Shown: one piece after another, positions 22,360 to 32,944 of the stretch | How positions within the stretch are numbered: the first letter of the stretch is position 1 | How the letters are laid out: the number at the start of each line of letters is the position of its first letter | Assembly (NCBI RefSeq): GCF_025024155.1 | Contig: NW_026251728.1 | Coordinates: forward strand, 1-64,000 | Length of the DNA: 64,000 bases | Direction: 5' to 3' | From: Gamsiella multidivaricata | Taxonomy: Eukaryota; Mortierellomycota; Mortierellomycetes; Mortierellales; Mortierellaceae | Made by a program: the position numbers and the translations under genes | Notes under the pieces: generated by a model | The model's input: only the letters and a program-made list of their open reading frames with translations | What the model was told of the DNA's origin: nothing | The model's database searches: none

Positions 22360-22849
22360 ACCGTGCATCATGCCGAAGTAGCATGCATACTTTCCGCGGG
22401 ATATGGAAACAACTTGCACCTACTCGCACCTAGGATCACGGTCAAAGGCATAGCTCAATCCCTCATCATGATCTACACGATCTAGACCCGATCCTTTATA
22501 AGCTCGCTTGACCATTGTTTGTCAATGCATCATGTCGAAGTAGCATGCATACTTTCCGTGGGATATGGGAACAACTTTCACCCACTCGTGTCTAGAACCA
22601 TGGTTAAAGAAGGGCATAGCCCGATCCCTCATTATTATCTACACGATCTAGACTCGACCCTTTGTAAGCTCACTTGACCATTGTTGGCCAATGCATCATG
22701 TCGAAGTAGCATACATACTTTCCACGGGGCGTGGAAACAACTTGCACCCATTCGCGTCTAGGATCACGGTCAAAGCAAGGCATAGCTCTATTCCTCATCA
22801 TTATCTACACAACCTAGACTCGATCCTTTGTAAGCTTGCTTGACCATTG
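22360..22849. repeat. Three 166-bp tandem repeats upstream of the 168-aa gene (right arm)
   Basis: Mirror of 14685-15174. Reading toward the gene, each unit runs from a CATCATGTCGAAGTAGCATG block through ACTTTCC and ACACGATCTAGAC blocks to CTTGACCATTG. The array ends 5 bp before the TATA box of the 168-aa gene. Confidence 0.85.
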
Positions 22850-22854
22850 ACAGG

Positions 22855-22862
22855 TATAAATA
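22855..22862 (+). promoter_or_regulatory. TATA box of the right 168-aa gene
   Basis: TATAAATA about 100 bp before the ATG at 22962, followed by a CA-rich leader with direct repeats. The layout of TATA box, CA-rich leader and cAACAAAAATGG start context is that of a strongly transcribed fungal gene. Confidence 0.7.
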
Positions 22863-22961
22863 CAACAAAATATTGCCATCGTTCAACAACATCTCCATCA
22901 TTCAACAACATCTCCCTCTCTCAATACCACTACAAGCACCTATCCAACAAAATCAACAAAA

Positions 22962-23468
22962 ATGGTCGTAGCCCTCGGTGACAAAATTCAAATCAACGAT
23001 ATCAAGAAGTACGTCGGTGATCGCAAGTTCGTGAAGTGGTCTCAAGATTTCGGTCAAGAAAAGGCTGTCGAGTTTGTCTTTATCCCATTCAAGTGCCTCA
23101 AGGACGAAAGTGCCGGGTTCGTTGCTGTCGAGTTCGGAAGAATCAAAGATTTCCAAAAGCTGTGCCATGAGATCCCCGCCAACCCCGATGACTGGGAAAA
23201 CATCCTCCCATCTTATGAGCTGACTGTTACCAACGAGTTCAAGTATGGCCAAAACAACGAGCAAACCTTCCGATTCTTGGTCTTCTTGAACCCCAGCTAC
23301 AAGCCATTCCAGCACCGATTCACCTCAGTTGCTGAAGGTAGTGAGGCCATGACTACTCTCGGATCTTTGGTCAAGAAGTACGGAGCGTATGCCGACAAGT
23401 TTGCCTACGCTGACGGAGCTATGTCAATTGCCAAGTCTATTGTCGGAGATGACTTGCGCACTTTTTAA
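22962..23468 (+). CDS. Unrecognised intact 168-aa protein, right copy
   Basis: Same 168-codon intronless frame as 14066-14572. The start context is caacaaaaATGG, close to the fungal optimum. Family not recognised. Predicted globular, cytoplasmic, no Cys pair or obvious catalytic motif; Trp-Ser-Gln, Pro-Asp-Asp-Trp and Asn-Pro-Ser-Tyr turns are visible. Both copies point outward from the palindrome centre, each with its own repeat array and TATA box. The two copies are identical, so either the duplication is very recent, gene conversion is active, or the palindrome is an assembly product. It could be a cargo gene of the surrounding element or a captured host gene. Confidence 0.8.
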   Translation: MVVALGDKIQINDIKKYVGDRKFVKWSQDFGQEKAVEFVFIPFKCLKDESAGFVAVEFGRIKDFQKLCHEIPANPDDWENILPSYELTVTNEFKYGQNNEQTFRFLVFLNPSYKPFQHRFTSVAEGSEAMTTLGSLVKKYGAYADKFAYADGAMSIAKSIVGDDLRTF

Positions 23469-23636
23469 AAGTATCAAACATATATGATCTACCCCATGTT
23501 CAATATTCAATATCAACAATAGTATATAGCGTAGAATCCAACCTGGCCCATTATTTTGGATACTAAATTTCGCGTTCAATATACGGTGAACCTAAACTTC
23601 AAGTATTTATTTTGATTATGATATTTCCGCATTTAG

Positions 23637-25702
23637 TTATCTCTTGTGCAGTAGATATTGGCTATGAACGTGTGCTTGAGATCGTTTGCGCCGCGTGGAT
23701 GGCCGGCCAGGGATGCCTGTTGCCGTGTGATCGTATGGTCGCTTATTTGGCTTTTGTTGCGCGGCATGATACTCAGCCCAATAGTCACCGATGCATCGTC
23801 GTTCAATAAAATGATCTTCAGGTTCTCATGTATTGTCATCAGAGGAATAGGCTTTTCATTTGATCAAATATTCATTTGTGTGAGGCGTGATTGTATTAGC
23901 CCTGTGATCAACGGTTTTTCCCACTTCATAGGCGTCAGTGTCCTCAAAATCGTCCAGCACAAGCTTGAGCTGAGATGGGGCATAATGACATCCTAAAAAG
24001 GCTCCTGTTCCGTCTTTAAGGATATATGAGCCATGTGAAGTGCGTCCTACCACTGTATATGGTCTTTCATATCGTGGAGTGAGTTTACCTCCTTTAATTG
24101 GACCAAGAGTCATTAGTTTTGCTCCATCTGGGAATTCTTTATACAACACTGTTGCATTGAATCGTTCGATCATTTTTGCTGTTTCGCCTTAGATTTCTTT
24201 CTGATGGCGGGAAACACGATATCGGTCATATATTTTAGACGTTCAAGCAGCTCTTCTTTATTGATGAGTCTGCCTTCTTCGTCGGTGTAGTTAGAGAAAC
24301 CATTAGCTTTGCGCGCGAAGAATAATGAGAGCGGAGATGAATTGTGAAAACTAACGGTTCGCGTATTGGCAGCCAATTGGACAAATGGAATGTGTCGATC
24401 CCATTGTCGATGATTTCCTTTGACTTCTTTGCGAATCATATTGCATGTTGTCTTGACATGTTTTTCTGCCACTCCGTTTCCCCTTGGATGGTATGGTGTT
24501 ATTAATCGATGATCAATGTACATTTGGGTGGTCATGATACGGATCAACTCATTTACGGATTCTTTTCCGTTATCAGATTGCAACACGCGAGGGGAACCAA
24601 TATCAGCAAATCTTTTAAATAAAGCCTTTCCGACCGTATATGCAGATTTGTCTGGTAATGCATCCAGCAATACAAACCGAGTAAAAACATCGACTATAAC
24701 CAACAAAAAGACATTTTTGTCCCCAGACTCTTCGAGAGGGCCTGCAATGACGATGGCGATGTGCTCCCCAGGTAAGTGTGCATGAATTGCCTTCATTGGG
24801 TGATAGCCTTTACGCGCGATATTTACACGTTGGCATTATCGACACCGTTTTATGAAATTCAAACAGTCATTGGTCATGTGGAGCCAGATTTTCCCTTCTT
24901 GATGGATTGATTTCACCATAGCATTTGTGCCAAGATGACCCATTGCATGCGCTTTGTGCATGTTTTCTTCCCTGTCCTTTTTCAGGTACTAATTCTCTTT
25001 CTGCTTCCTCATTCTGTAGGATATGCATGTAGGCAAGAGCTCTTTTGTGCTCTTCTGTATTCGATGAACACTACTTTGGGATTTTGACCGGAAATAGACG
25101 TGACAAAGCGTCCGGTAGAATATTCAGAAAACCCGGTCGGTAGTGAACCGTGAAGGAATAATTCAGGATGGTATCCTGCCAAGCGGTCATCATTGGATTA
25201 AGATTCTGCTGAGAATGTATGAATGTCAATGCACGGTGGTCTGAGTATCAGATCAAAATATCTTCCCCGCAGATAGTAGTGGAATTTATTCATTTATTCA
25301 GAGCAAACACGATTGCAAGTAGTTCTTTCTTGGCGGCACTGTATTTGCGTTCTCTCTTGTAGAGAGCGTGCCATGAAGGAAATATAATTGACGTTCTTCG
25401 GGTGCTCTTTACCGCGAGGTAGTTGGTATAAGACAGCACCGATGCCAACATCTGAGGCATCTGTTGCAACGTAAAATGGTTTGCTAAAACCGGGGAATGA
25501 CAGTATTGGTGCATGTGTCAATAGATTTTTCAGCGTATTGAATGATTGTAATTGTTCCTCATTCAGAGTGAATGGCTCAGTTCGATTACGAAGCGCGTCC
25601 AAAGGCTCTGCGACTTCACTGAACAAGGGAATATACTCCCTGAAGAAATTAAACGTCTTCGGCGGTACCAGTCATTGATACTTGCAAATTTAGTTGGATC
25701 TA
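23637..25702 (-). pseudogene. Ty3/gypsy chromovirus pol fragment, right copy
   Basis: Mirror of 11832-13897 with the same content and lesions: end of reverse transcriptase, RNase H, integrase with its DDE residues and a chromodomain whose two tryptophan positions are TGA stops (23856-23858 and 23826-23828 on the minus strand). The 5' end meets the pogo terminal repeat at 25702/25703, preceded by the TA target dinucleotide. No gag, protease or LTR seen. Confidence 0.9.
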
Positions 25703-27761
25703 CAGTTGAACTCCAACTTAAGCCCTATTTTGCAGCTTAAGTTGGAGGAGCAGTCATGTATTCAGTCCAATTGAACAGAATAAACATTTGTTCCGCACTC
25801 TCACTTCCCGAGCCCATCCTGTCATCTACTTCTACCATGCCCAAAACAACGCGCTCTGTTCACACAGCCCCAGCTCCTAGTCCAGTAAACACCAAACATG
25901 CTGGCTCTTGAACCTCCGCTTCCAAATCACACAAATCTCGGAAGAAGTACACTCTTTACGACAAGAGTCAATCCCTCTCAAAGTATCGTGCAGGGCAACA
26001 GCATAACCCATTTGAACCCCATGGCGCCGTATCAAAAATGTTGGGCATGCATTCCCACACAGCCGCCCGCATACTCAAGAAGGAAGACAAAATTCATCAA
26101 GCAATGGCGACACGGCCGCTTTCGGTAGCAAAAGCGATTGCACACACCATGCGGAGATCAATGGAGATTGCGGAAGAGGTCCTCTATGCCTGGTATAAAC
26201 TGCAGGAGTCTTTGGGCACGGAAGTCAATTTTTGATCCTCAGTTGCTCGCTTCTTAAGCATACTCCTAACCTATATATTTTGACAGGCATCAACGTGAGT
26301 GATTGTCGCCTGAAAGGAACTGCTATGGTGATATGTATCCTTCTGAAGAGTTACTTTCGTCCCGAGCATCTGCCAAAGCCGATTAGCTTTTCGAATGACT
26401 GGCTTCGAAACTTTAAGAAAATTACTCGAATTGCCCGAGTGTCAGTTCTATTGTGCTGCAATGCCACGGGCACAGACAAGCGCAAGCCTTATGTTCTTTG
26501 TAAGTAGTGAAGCATTATCCAAGAACTGTGACAGTGGAGTTGGAAGGGTTGCTTGCTTATTGATTTTTTTTTTTTTTTTTTTTTTTTTTAATGCAGCTAA
26601 GCACTGTCCAAACGGGTTGGCCGAAACGACATTGATGGAAATGGATGCTGAATTTCAAGGAAGCGGCTACATGACGCACGACCTGTTCGCCGACTGGCTC
26701 TGGGAACTAGACTGGATCATGCACAGGAAGAGACGCAAGATCGCTTTGCTGATCGACAGCGCACCAGGACATGGCAAATGTGAAAATCTGGGCCTTCCCA
26801 ACATCACCATCATCCGGCTACCACCAAATACAACATCCATGGCCCAGCCACTCGACGCTGGGATTATCCGGACCTTCAAGGTCTTTTATAGTCAAGAGAT
26901 TCCTGAGGTTGTCTGCAGTCGTCGTGTTCAAAAGAGGTCACCTACGGCAACAGTTTCGAATGGGAGGCTCTGGGCATGTCTGGTCAACTCTTGGAAAAAG
27001 ATGACTCCTGATTGTATCCGTAATTGTTTTGTCCAGGTTCCAACCCTGTCTGAGTATCAAAAGATTCATTTGCAGGCTCTGGGAGTCAGTACAAAGGCGG
27101 ATCAAATCAATCGCCTTCAGGAAGAGCTCATGGAACAGTATGCAGAGAACGAGGCAGACATTACCCGTCAGAAGGACTTTTTTGTCCTGGATTACCTCAG
27201 TATGATCCATAGTGAGGGGCTCTCACAAGCGATCTACGAACTTGCCCTCCAGGTAATGGGTCGCGAGGAATACAAGGGAACGTTTCTATCGCTCAAGGAG
27301 AATGATTTCGCGGATGAGGACAGTTCCGATAATGATATGTTTGATGACGATGATGACTCTGATCCTGATTACGAGGACACGAAACCAGCTACCGATGATC
27401 AAAAGATGCAGGTAGTCAAAGCTGTTCTCCGCGACCGCACTGTGGATAAGGTCGTTTCCCTCGAGGATTTCTCTTCAGCACCTTCAAGCCCCTATCCAGA
27501 TGAGGATTATTCTCGAGAATCTTTTCGAGAGACTATAGACGGATTCATGGATACTGAAGCTGATCTACAGGATCGCAACTGCGATGTTATATTGAAAGCT
27601 AACCTTCGGGCAGCTCTCGATACGATGGAATTGCTTATTGATTTGCATGGGCTGAGGAACATATAAACACGAACATGTTCAAATACACTATTACATATTT
27701 TCAATTGGACTGAATACATGGCTGCTCCTCCAACTTAAGCTGCAAAATAGGAGTTCGACTG
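25703..27761 (+). mobile_element. pogo/Tigger-like DNA transposon, right copy with both ends
   Basis: The left terminal repeat starts CAGTTGAACTCC at 25703 directly after TA. The right one ends GGAGTTCGACTG at 27761. Both share the block from TATTTTGCAGCTTAAGTTGG to TTCAGTCCAATTGA when read inward, but the right end lacks a 14-bp segment that in the left end forms a hairpin. The right flank (GGAAAA) lacks a TA duplication, so this end was probably rearranged after insertion. The element length is 2,059 bp. Confidence 0.85.
25837..27666 (+). pseudogene. pogo-like DDE transposase, defective (right copy)
   Basis: The presumed start ATG is at 25837 (MPKTTRS). An in-frame TGA at 25909 interrupts it, then a CENP-B/pogo-type helix-turn-helix follows (KSHKSRKKYTLYDKSQSLSK, HTAARILKKEDKI). 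After a splice near 26287 comes a second DNA-binding block (ISFSNDWLRNFKKITRI), which runs straight into VSVLLCCNATGTDKRKPYV, so the stretch that normally holds the first catalytic Asp is missing. An intron 26500-26596 with a 26-T run joins in phase to the DDE_1 core: LLIDSAPGH and TSMAQPLDAGIIRTF carry the second and third Asp. The tail is very acidic (near 27330-27370). It should be unable to cut DNA but might still bind the terminal repeats. Confidence 0.85.
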
Positions 27762-28043
27762 GGAAAAATGAAAATGCGTTCAAAGTTGGATCGAGAATGA
27801 CCGCATCATGGTGCGGCGTATGGCACGCTAGGCTTTTGGATGTTCCTGGCTGTTGTTGTCGCTCTCACTTTGCTCCCTCATTCACTCATTAATTCCGCAT
27901 TCCTTTCATTCCACACACCTGTCTTTCTTTTTTGCATTTCTACTCCCAGCTTCTCATTCATCCCTTTACTTTTCAAACAGCCAGCCTTTTGTGTATTTGT
28001 TAGCCTCAATACTAGTCCTTGTTCAAACCCATAGCACAGAGCA

Positions 28044-29947
28044 ATGCGAGTGGCACACACCCGGTCAGGGAAACCTATCCCTTTCATCCTCACTGTCTTC
28101 CCTGTCTGTTTCTACCTGGCGCTTATCGGCTTTGGCTACTACGTCTTTGTCGTCTCAATATGTGGTACGTGCAACGTTCAGTCAAAACATTTTTACGCTG
28201 ACGTTCCGACGTGGGGAACACCATATCTAACATAAGATCCCCGCATACCCATCCACCGTTAGTGCGGCTACTTCATAACGACCGAGTCGCTCTTGCAGGT
28301 ATGTCAGTCTGCCATTGAACATCGCTCACATGGATATACAGGGGTACAGAAGAGCGTCAAGGCACAGACAACGCAGCTCCTCCCTATTTTACTTTATTTT
28401 TGTACGAAAGGAACAGTTGCAGCAGGTTACAGAGACAACATCTAAATGCTCTTTTCTCTCGATGTAGTGGTTCTCCTGGTCCTCTACCATATCACGTTCA
28501 TCATGATGCTCTGGGCATATGCTATGGTCATTCTGACCGACCCCGGACGGGTCATCCCAGAGGTAACACAGTGTCATGGATATGATGATATCATATTCTG
28601 CTGTTTAATTCTTGGACCGTGCCCTTGAACTAACTGTGTCGACTTTTGATTGCAACGCACTGTCTGCATGTTTACAGCACCCACAACAGGAAACGCAGCA
28701 ACAGATTGGTCAGGGCGGGGTTCAGGGGGATTCATCGTTGCATCACCAGGTCGAGCCGCATATTCAACAGGTACAGCAGGCACATATAAAGGGCGGATCA
28801 TCATCGACGTCTGTGGGGTCCGAGGGTGTGTTGATCCCTGGAGCCCAGAGAACGAATAGATCAGGGTATATTTACATCTCTGAGGATCCCTCTGCACAGG
28901 GCCACCCCCTGTGGTGCAGTAAATGCCAGCATGGTAAGGAATTGAGATTATGTTGCGACACAAATATGGAGTAAAATACAAAAAAATCGGCTTGTTGAAT
29001 CTAATGCATCGTCCTGTTATTTTGTCCGCTTCATAATAGTCAAGCCAGAAAGAGCACATCATTGTAAGGTGTGCAAGCGCTGCGTCTTAAAAATGGATCA
29101 GTACGTATTTTATTTTTATTTTTTAATTTGGACAAAAAAGAGTGCAATGGACTGGCGGTAACCGATGATTTTATATTCAACATAGCCACTGCCCCTGGAT
29201 CTTGAACTGCGTCGGTCAAGATAATTACAAATTCTTTGTCTTATTCGTCGCATACACCTCGATCCACTGTGTGTACCTCTTGATTGCGACGATTCCGCTT
29301 TACTTGCGGTTTCCTGACGACGTAAGCAATTCGACCGTGTCGCTTTCATAATGTCTCCTGTACTTTGCGATATTGTTCAGGATCATTAACTTGGATTACT
29401 GCACCTTCATTAGACATGGTCGCACCAGCTCGAAATCGCCGGCATGGTCATTGCGGGCGTCTTTGGCATCATGCTCATCGTCTTTACAATTACCCACATC
29501 CGTCTCATCCTCCTGAATCGAACCACGATCGAGGACCACTCCACCCCGCGCACCGAGGGACCTTTGCCCTGTTTCTATAAAGGCTGGGCCCAGAGCGAAG
29601 GCGAGGAGAACCAGGGTAATGAACGACTGTATGATGTGGGCTTGAAGGAGAACTGGCAGCAGGCGATGGGCAAAGGTTGGAAGTGTTTGATTCCCGTTCG
29701 CTTCCCTAGGCCGGAGGGACCGATTTATAACCAAAAGGTGGTGGCAAGAATGTGGAAGGACTACAATCAGCAAATGGCGGCGAAGAACCAGCAGCAGGAG
29801 CAGCAGCAACAGCAGCAACAGCCGACAACGCAGCAGCCAGGGGAGGATACAGCGGTGGGGACAGCGAGGTCAAGTCCACCGGCGCATGAAGTGCATCATC
29901 GGGCCAATTCTGGAGCGCATCTGCAGGACGATCAATCTTGCACATAG
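28044..29947 (+). CDS. DHHC-type protein S-palmitoyltransferase
   Basis: Seven exons (28044-28164, 28263-28298, 28468-28562, 28678-28933, 29040-29100, 29186-29321, 29414-29947) join in phase to 412 aa. Two N-terminal membrane helices (FILTVFPVCFYLALIGFGYY; VVLLVLYHITFIMMLWAYAM) are followed by the typical DPGRVIPE turn. The Cys-rich catalytic domain has CSKCQHVKPERAHHCKVC, then [20 protein letters not shown] with DHHC at residues 189-192; the active site codons are split by the fifth intron. Two more helices follow, then the TTxE motif (TTIE) and a YDVGLKENWQQAMG block like that of Pfa3/Pfa4-type enzymes. The tail is Q-rich. It attaches palmitate to cysteines of membrane proteins in ER, Golgi or vacuole. 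The second exon is only 36 nt. Confidence 0.9.
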
Positions 29948-30125
29948 CTATCGCTTTACTTCTATACCCTAGTTTTCCAAGCACCATGTACTATTAGCGT
30001 ACCCAACTTAATATTGCGAATATAGCAGCAAGGAAAATTGAACAATCGCTTGATGGTATACGAAGCAAAGATACAGTAATAATTTGATATATACAGCGAT
30101 AGCAACAGAACACGGCGAGCAGAGC

Positions 30126-32015
30126 CTATTGTGTGCTGGCATTGACAGAGTAACGCCTGGAAGCGACCTGCGGAAGGACCGGAATAGAACCCTTGATGGG
30201 AACCTGTTTTAAAAAATTGGCTTGAGGTCTATAGGCACACGTCTTGCCTGACGTTTCTGGTTCAAGGACTTGGGCATGTAACTCAGGACCAACTTTCGAA
30301 TGACTGCTTCACTCCATGTCTAAGGAAGAAAAAAAAAAAAAAAAAAAAAAAAGCAGGAGGATGTGAGGAACTCATTCTAGGTCGTCGTAAACCATCATGT
30401 GCCCAACAATTTTGATTTGATTTGATTTTTCTTGTACCTGGCCGGACATGATGACGGCAAAGCGTTTGCTAGTCTCGAACTGCGTCTTGGCAAACTGATA
30501 ACGCTGGTCCTGGTAGTCCTGCAAAGCTGTCGAGATATCCTTGACCGTCAAGGATTTGATTTCGTTGATGCAGTTGGCCAGGATTGTGGCGTCCTGCATA
30601 GCGTTGATCGCGCCTTGACTTGCACTCGGGAATATCTAAACGATTACACCACAACGAGATTTGGAGTCAAATATTAAATAGAAGCTCGTTGGTGTTACCA
30701 TGGAAAGCATTCCTTGCTGGATAATAAGCTTTTACCTTATGACAGGCTGTGAGGCATCAAGAAAGCGGACGTGACACCATCGTATTCAACGAAGACAGGA
30801 TATGCGAGTAGGCGTAATACAGAGTAGGACGCTGACTAGAAAGAAAAGAGATAAACAGCCGCCTACCATCGCCGATGAGTGCTATGTGTGAGTGGCATCA
30901 GGTGTCGAAGAACTTCTCTTCCAGCATCACTTTGGAGATTGTCTCCTTAGGCGTGTCATCGATCAGGTCCCCCATCGTCAATCCAAAGGGTGCCTTGAAG
31001 TGCCGAGCCTTTTCACACATCGAAGACGCGGCCTCGGGTCCCCACTCCGAATTGCGGAAGCGCTCGCTGGAGCCTGACGCGTCCAACTGCACCGTATACA
31101 GCCAGCAGATTTTATTCTCGGGGATGGTGAAGCAGGCAACCTAGGCGAAAGAAATAATGGAGGGTAAAATAAAGGAACGTTTTAGATGAGGGCGCGCTTA
31201 GCAAACCAGCTATATCCAAGTGAAATGACAGGTTGACTTACCGACTCTGAAGAATCCTTGGCTAATACAATCTCGAAATGACTGAACTCGTCCATCAAGT
31301 ACGGGTGCTTTTCAGGATCCAAGAACTCGGTCGTTCCTACCAAGCAGATATATCGCATTGAGAGTTCCCCTTCGTCGTTCTTGGGGAGCAGTTTCTCACG
31401 GGCGAGCTGCTTATAGAGACTCTGGCGCACGCCCGAGTAGGCCCCATCGGCGCCAACGAGGATGTCACCCACGAACGACGAGTTGTCGCTGCAGCGGATC
31501 TTGACACCTTCGTCAACCTCTTGCATGGCGAGAACTTTTTTACTCATGTGGATCTTGTGTGGAGGCACTTGTGAGAGCAAAGGGCGTGTAGGTTCTTACG
31601 TGCAAACGCCATTGAGTAGCATCCAGCTCTGTCAATAGCAATATCCAATGGAGAAAAGACATGGTGAAAACGCGAATAAAAAGGACGAAAAGCGAGCTTC
31701 AGGATCTGCAGCAAAGCATTTGACGTACCTTTCCTTGGTGTTCGCCTCAACGGTGCCTAGCTTCTCTAGACTGTAGTTATAGATATTCAGGCATTTCAAC
31801 GACTTTGCAATCTTCTCGACCTGTTCTAGCAAGTCCAGTTGCTCAAAGACTGGTAAGATGTTGGGTCCGGTCACCATAGCAGAACCTAGGGATTTGAATT
31901 CGGCGGCTCGCTCAAAGATTTCATAGTCGATCCCGGCGCGCCAGAGCAGAATTGCAAGGAGGAGGCCGCCGATGCCGGCACCGATAATCAAGACTTTAGG
32001 GTGACACCCCATCAT
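30126..32015 (-). pseudogene. FAD-dependent monooxygenase, broken by three lesions
   Basis: The gene starts at 32015 with an N-terminal FAD-binding motif (VLIIGAGIGGLLLAILL). Exons are 31729-32015, 31242-31628, 30867-31140, 30736-30746, 30438-30635 and 30126-30319. The second FAD motif GDILVGADGAYSGVRQSLY and the third (HIALIGDACHK then SQGAINAMQDATILANC) are present, as in salicylate-hydroxylase-like flavoprotein monooxygenases. Three lesions stop it: a one-base deletion near 31579-31581 in a T run, a TGA at 30898-30900 where the family has Trp, and a one-base loss near 30235. Restoring the two missing bases makes all exon phases agree (about 450 aa), which supports the model. Either a young pseudogene or a gene with sequencing errors. 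Confidence 0.85.
30736..30746 (-). other. 11-nt microexon of the FAD monooxygenase
   Basis: Minus strand CACAG precedes and GTAAAA follows an 11-nt segment CCTGTCATAAG. It completes the Ala codon begun in the previous exon and adds Cys-His-Lys, giving GDACHKIFPSASQGAINA across three exons. Gly-Asp-Ala-Cys-His is the conserved ribityl-binding motif of this enzyme family, so the segment is needed. Flanking introns are 120 and 100 nt. Confidence 0.75.
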
Positions 32016-32944
32016 TCAGCGTGAAAAAGGTGGATAGGGTTCCTGCAACAAAAGAGTTGGCGAATACCAGAAGAGAGAGGAACAAAAATAATAAAAGTGT
32101 TTAAAAAAAAGAATAGAGGAGATAAGGTAGTATTTATATCCAGCGTCTCGACGATGCCTCGTTCTATGCTGCACACCGCGTGTCATATGAATATACGCGT
32201 TTATACTTGACCGATCGATCGTTTTGGGGGCCCAGTTAAGGAAGGGAGTCATGAACGAGCACATAGACTAGTTCTCTAACGCAGCCATCGTTCTCAATTT
32301 CACTTAGCCCATCAGTGTCGCCGGTTTCTCTTCGCAGGAACATGTTCAATTGTGCAAAGGCAGGTGAGAATCGTGCTTGTCCATGTTTATGCACGCGCTT
32401 TGCTGCTTGGCCCATCAGGCAAAATAAAGGCATCAATATCTCGTGTAAGTGGTCTTATATCCTATGCTTCACCTGCCTATTGCCTCTGTCATTGGTCTCT
32501 TTGGCTGTCAGCCCTAATATTATCGTTCCTAGTCCGATTGCAATTTATCGTGCAAAGGTACAGGGAACAGAATATACGGTGGTCTTTTCCATGCATTCGC
32601 ATGCCATGCTCTCGATAGTCCTTGCAAGATCTGCATGAGTCAGTCGGTCTACGCAGCAACTTGGACCTTCTTTGTATGCTGTCGTTAATCTATCCCAAAA
32701 CCTTGTGCGGACGATAGTGATGGCAATGGTCAATATTCAACCTACAAATTCTTTCTGCATAGACATGCACTATTCCAACAGGTCGTGCTTTGGCTGCCCT
32801 GGAACCGAAAAGGTACCCCCCGTAAAAATGTTTAAGGTTTGGGCCAAGTGGCTTGCGCTGTAATCCATCTCCAATGGATGTATAAAAAATTTTCATTCCC
32901 CAGAACTGCTTTGATCCTTCTCTTTCCCACTGCAGAATTTCGAA
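32016..32944. other. Intergenic region between monooxygenase and eL8
   Basis: Divergent promoter region. No protein-like frame. A TATA-like sequence (tgtataaaaaa) lies at about 32879-32889, some 60 bp before the candidate first codon of eL8, followed by a pyrimidine-rich leader (ctttgatccttctctttccc) typical of ribosomal protein genes. Confidence 0.6.

Larger units (their letters stand above)
21278..27727. repeat. Right arm of the 18-kb palindrome (6,450 bp)
   Basis: Reverse complement of 9807-16256. Homology starts with ctgactgaaataa at 21278 and stops at 27727 inside the pogo terminal repeat. Here the terminal repeat continues for another 34 bp to 27761, so the right arm keeps the element's end that the left arm has lost. 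That marks the left junction as the rearrangement breakpoint. Confidence 0.95.

Noticed and set aside
26500..26596. Continuous 423-codon transposase frame starting at 26395
   Set aside because: It reads through the 26-T run as polyphenylalanine; a phase-consistent intron (26500-26596) removes that run.
9807..27727. Palindrome as a simple missed-adapter read artefact
   Set aside because: Such artefacts give arms that meet directly; here a 5-kb unique region with two different genes separates the arms, and the two outer flanks carry different host genes.
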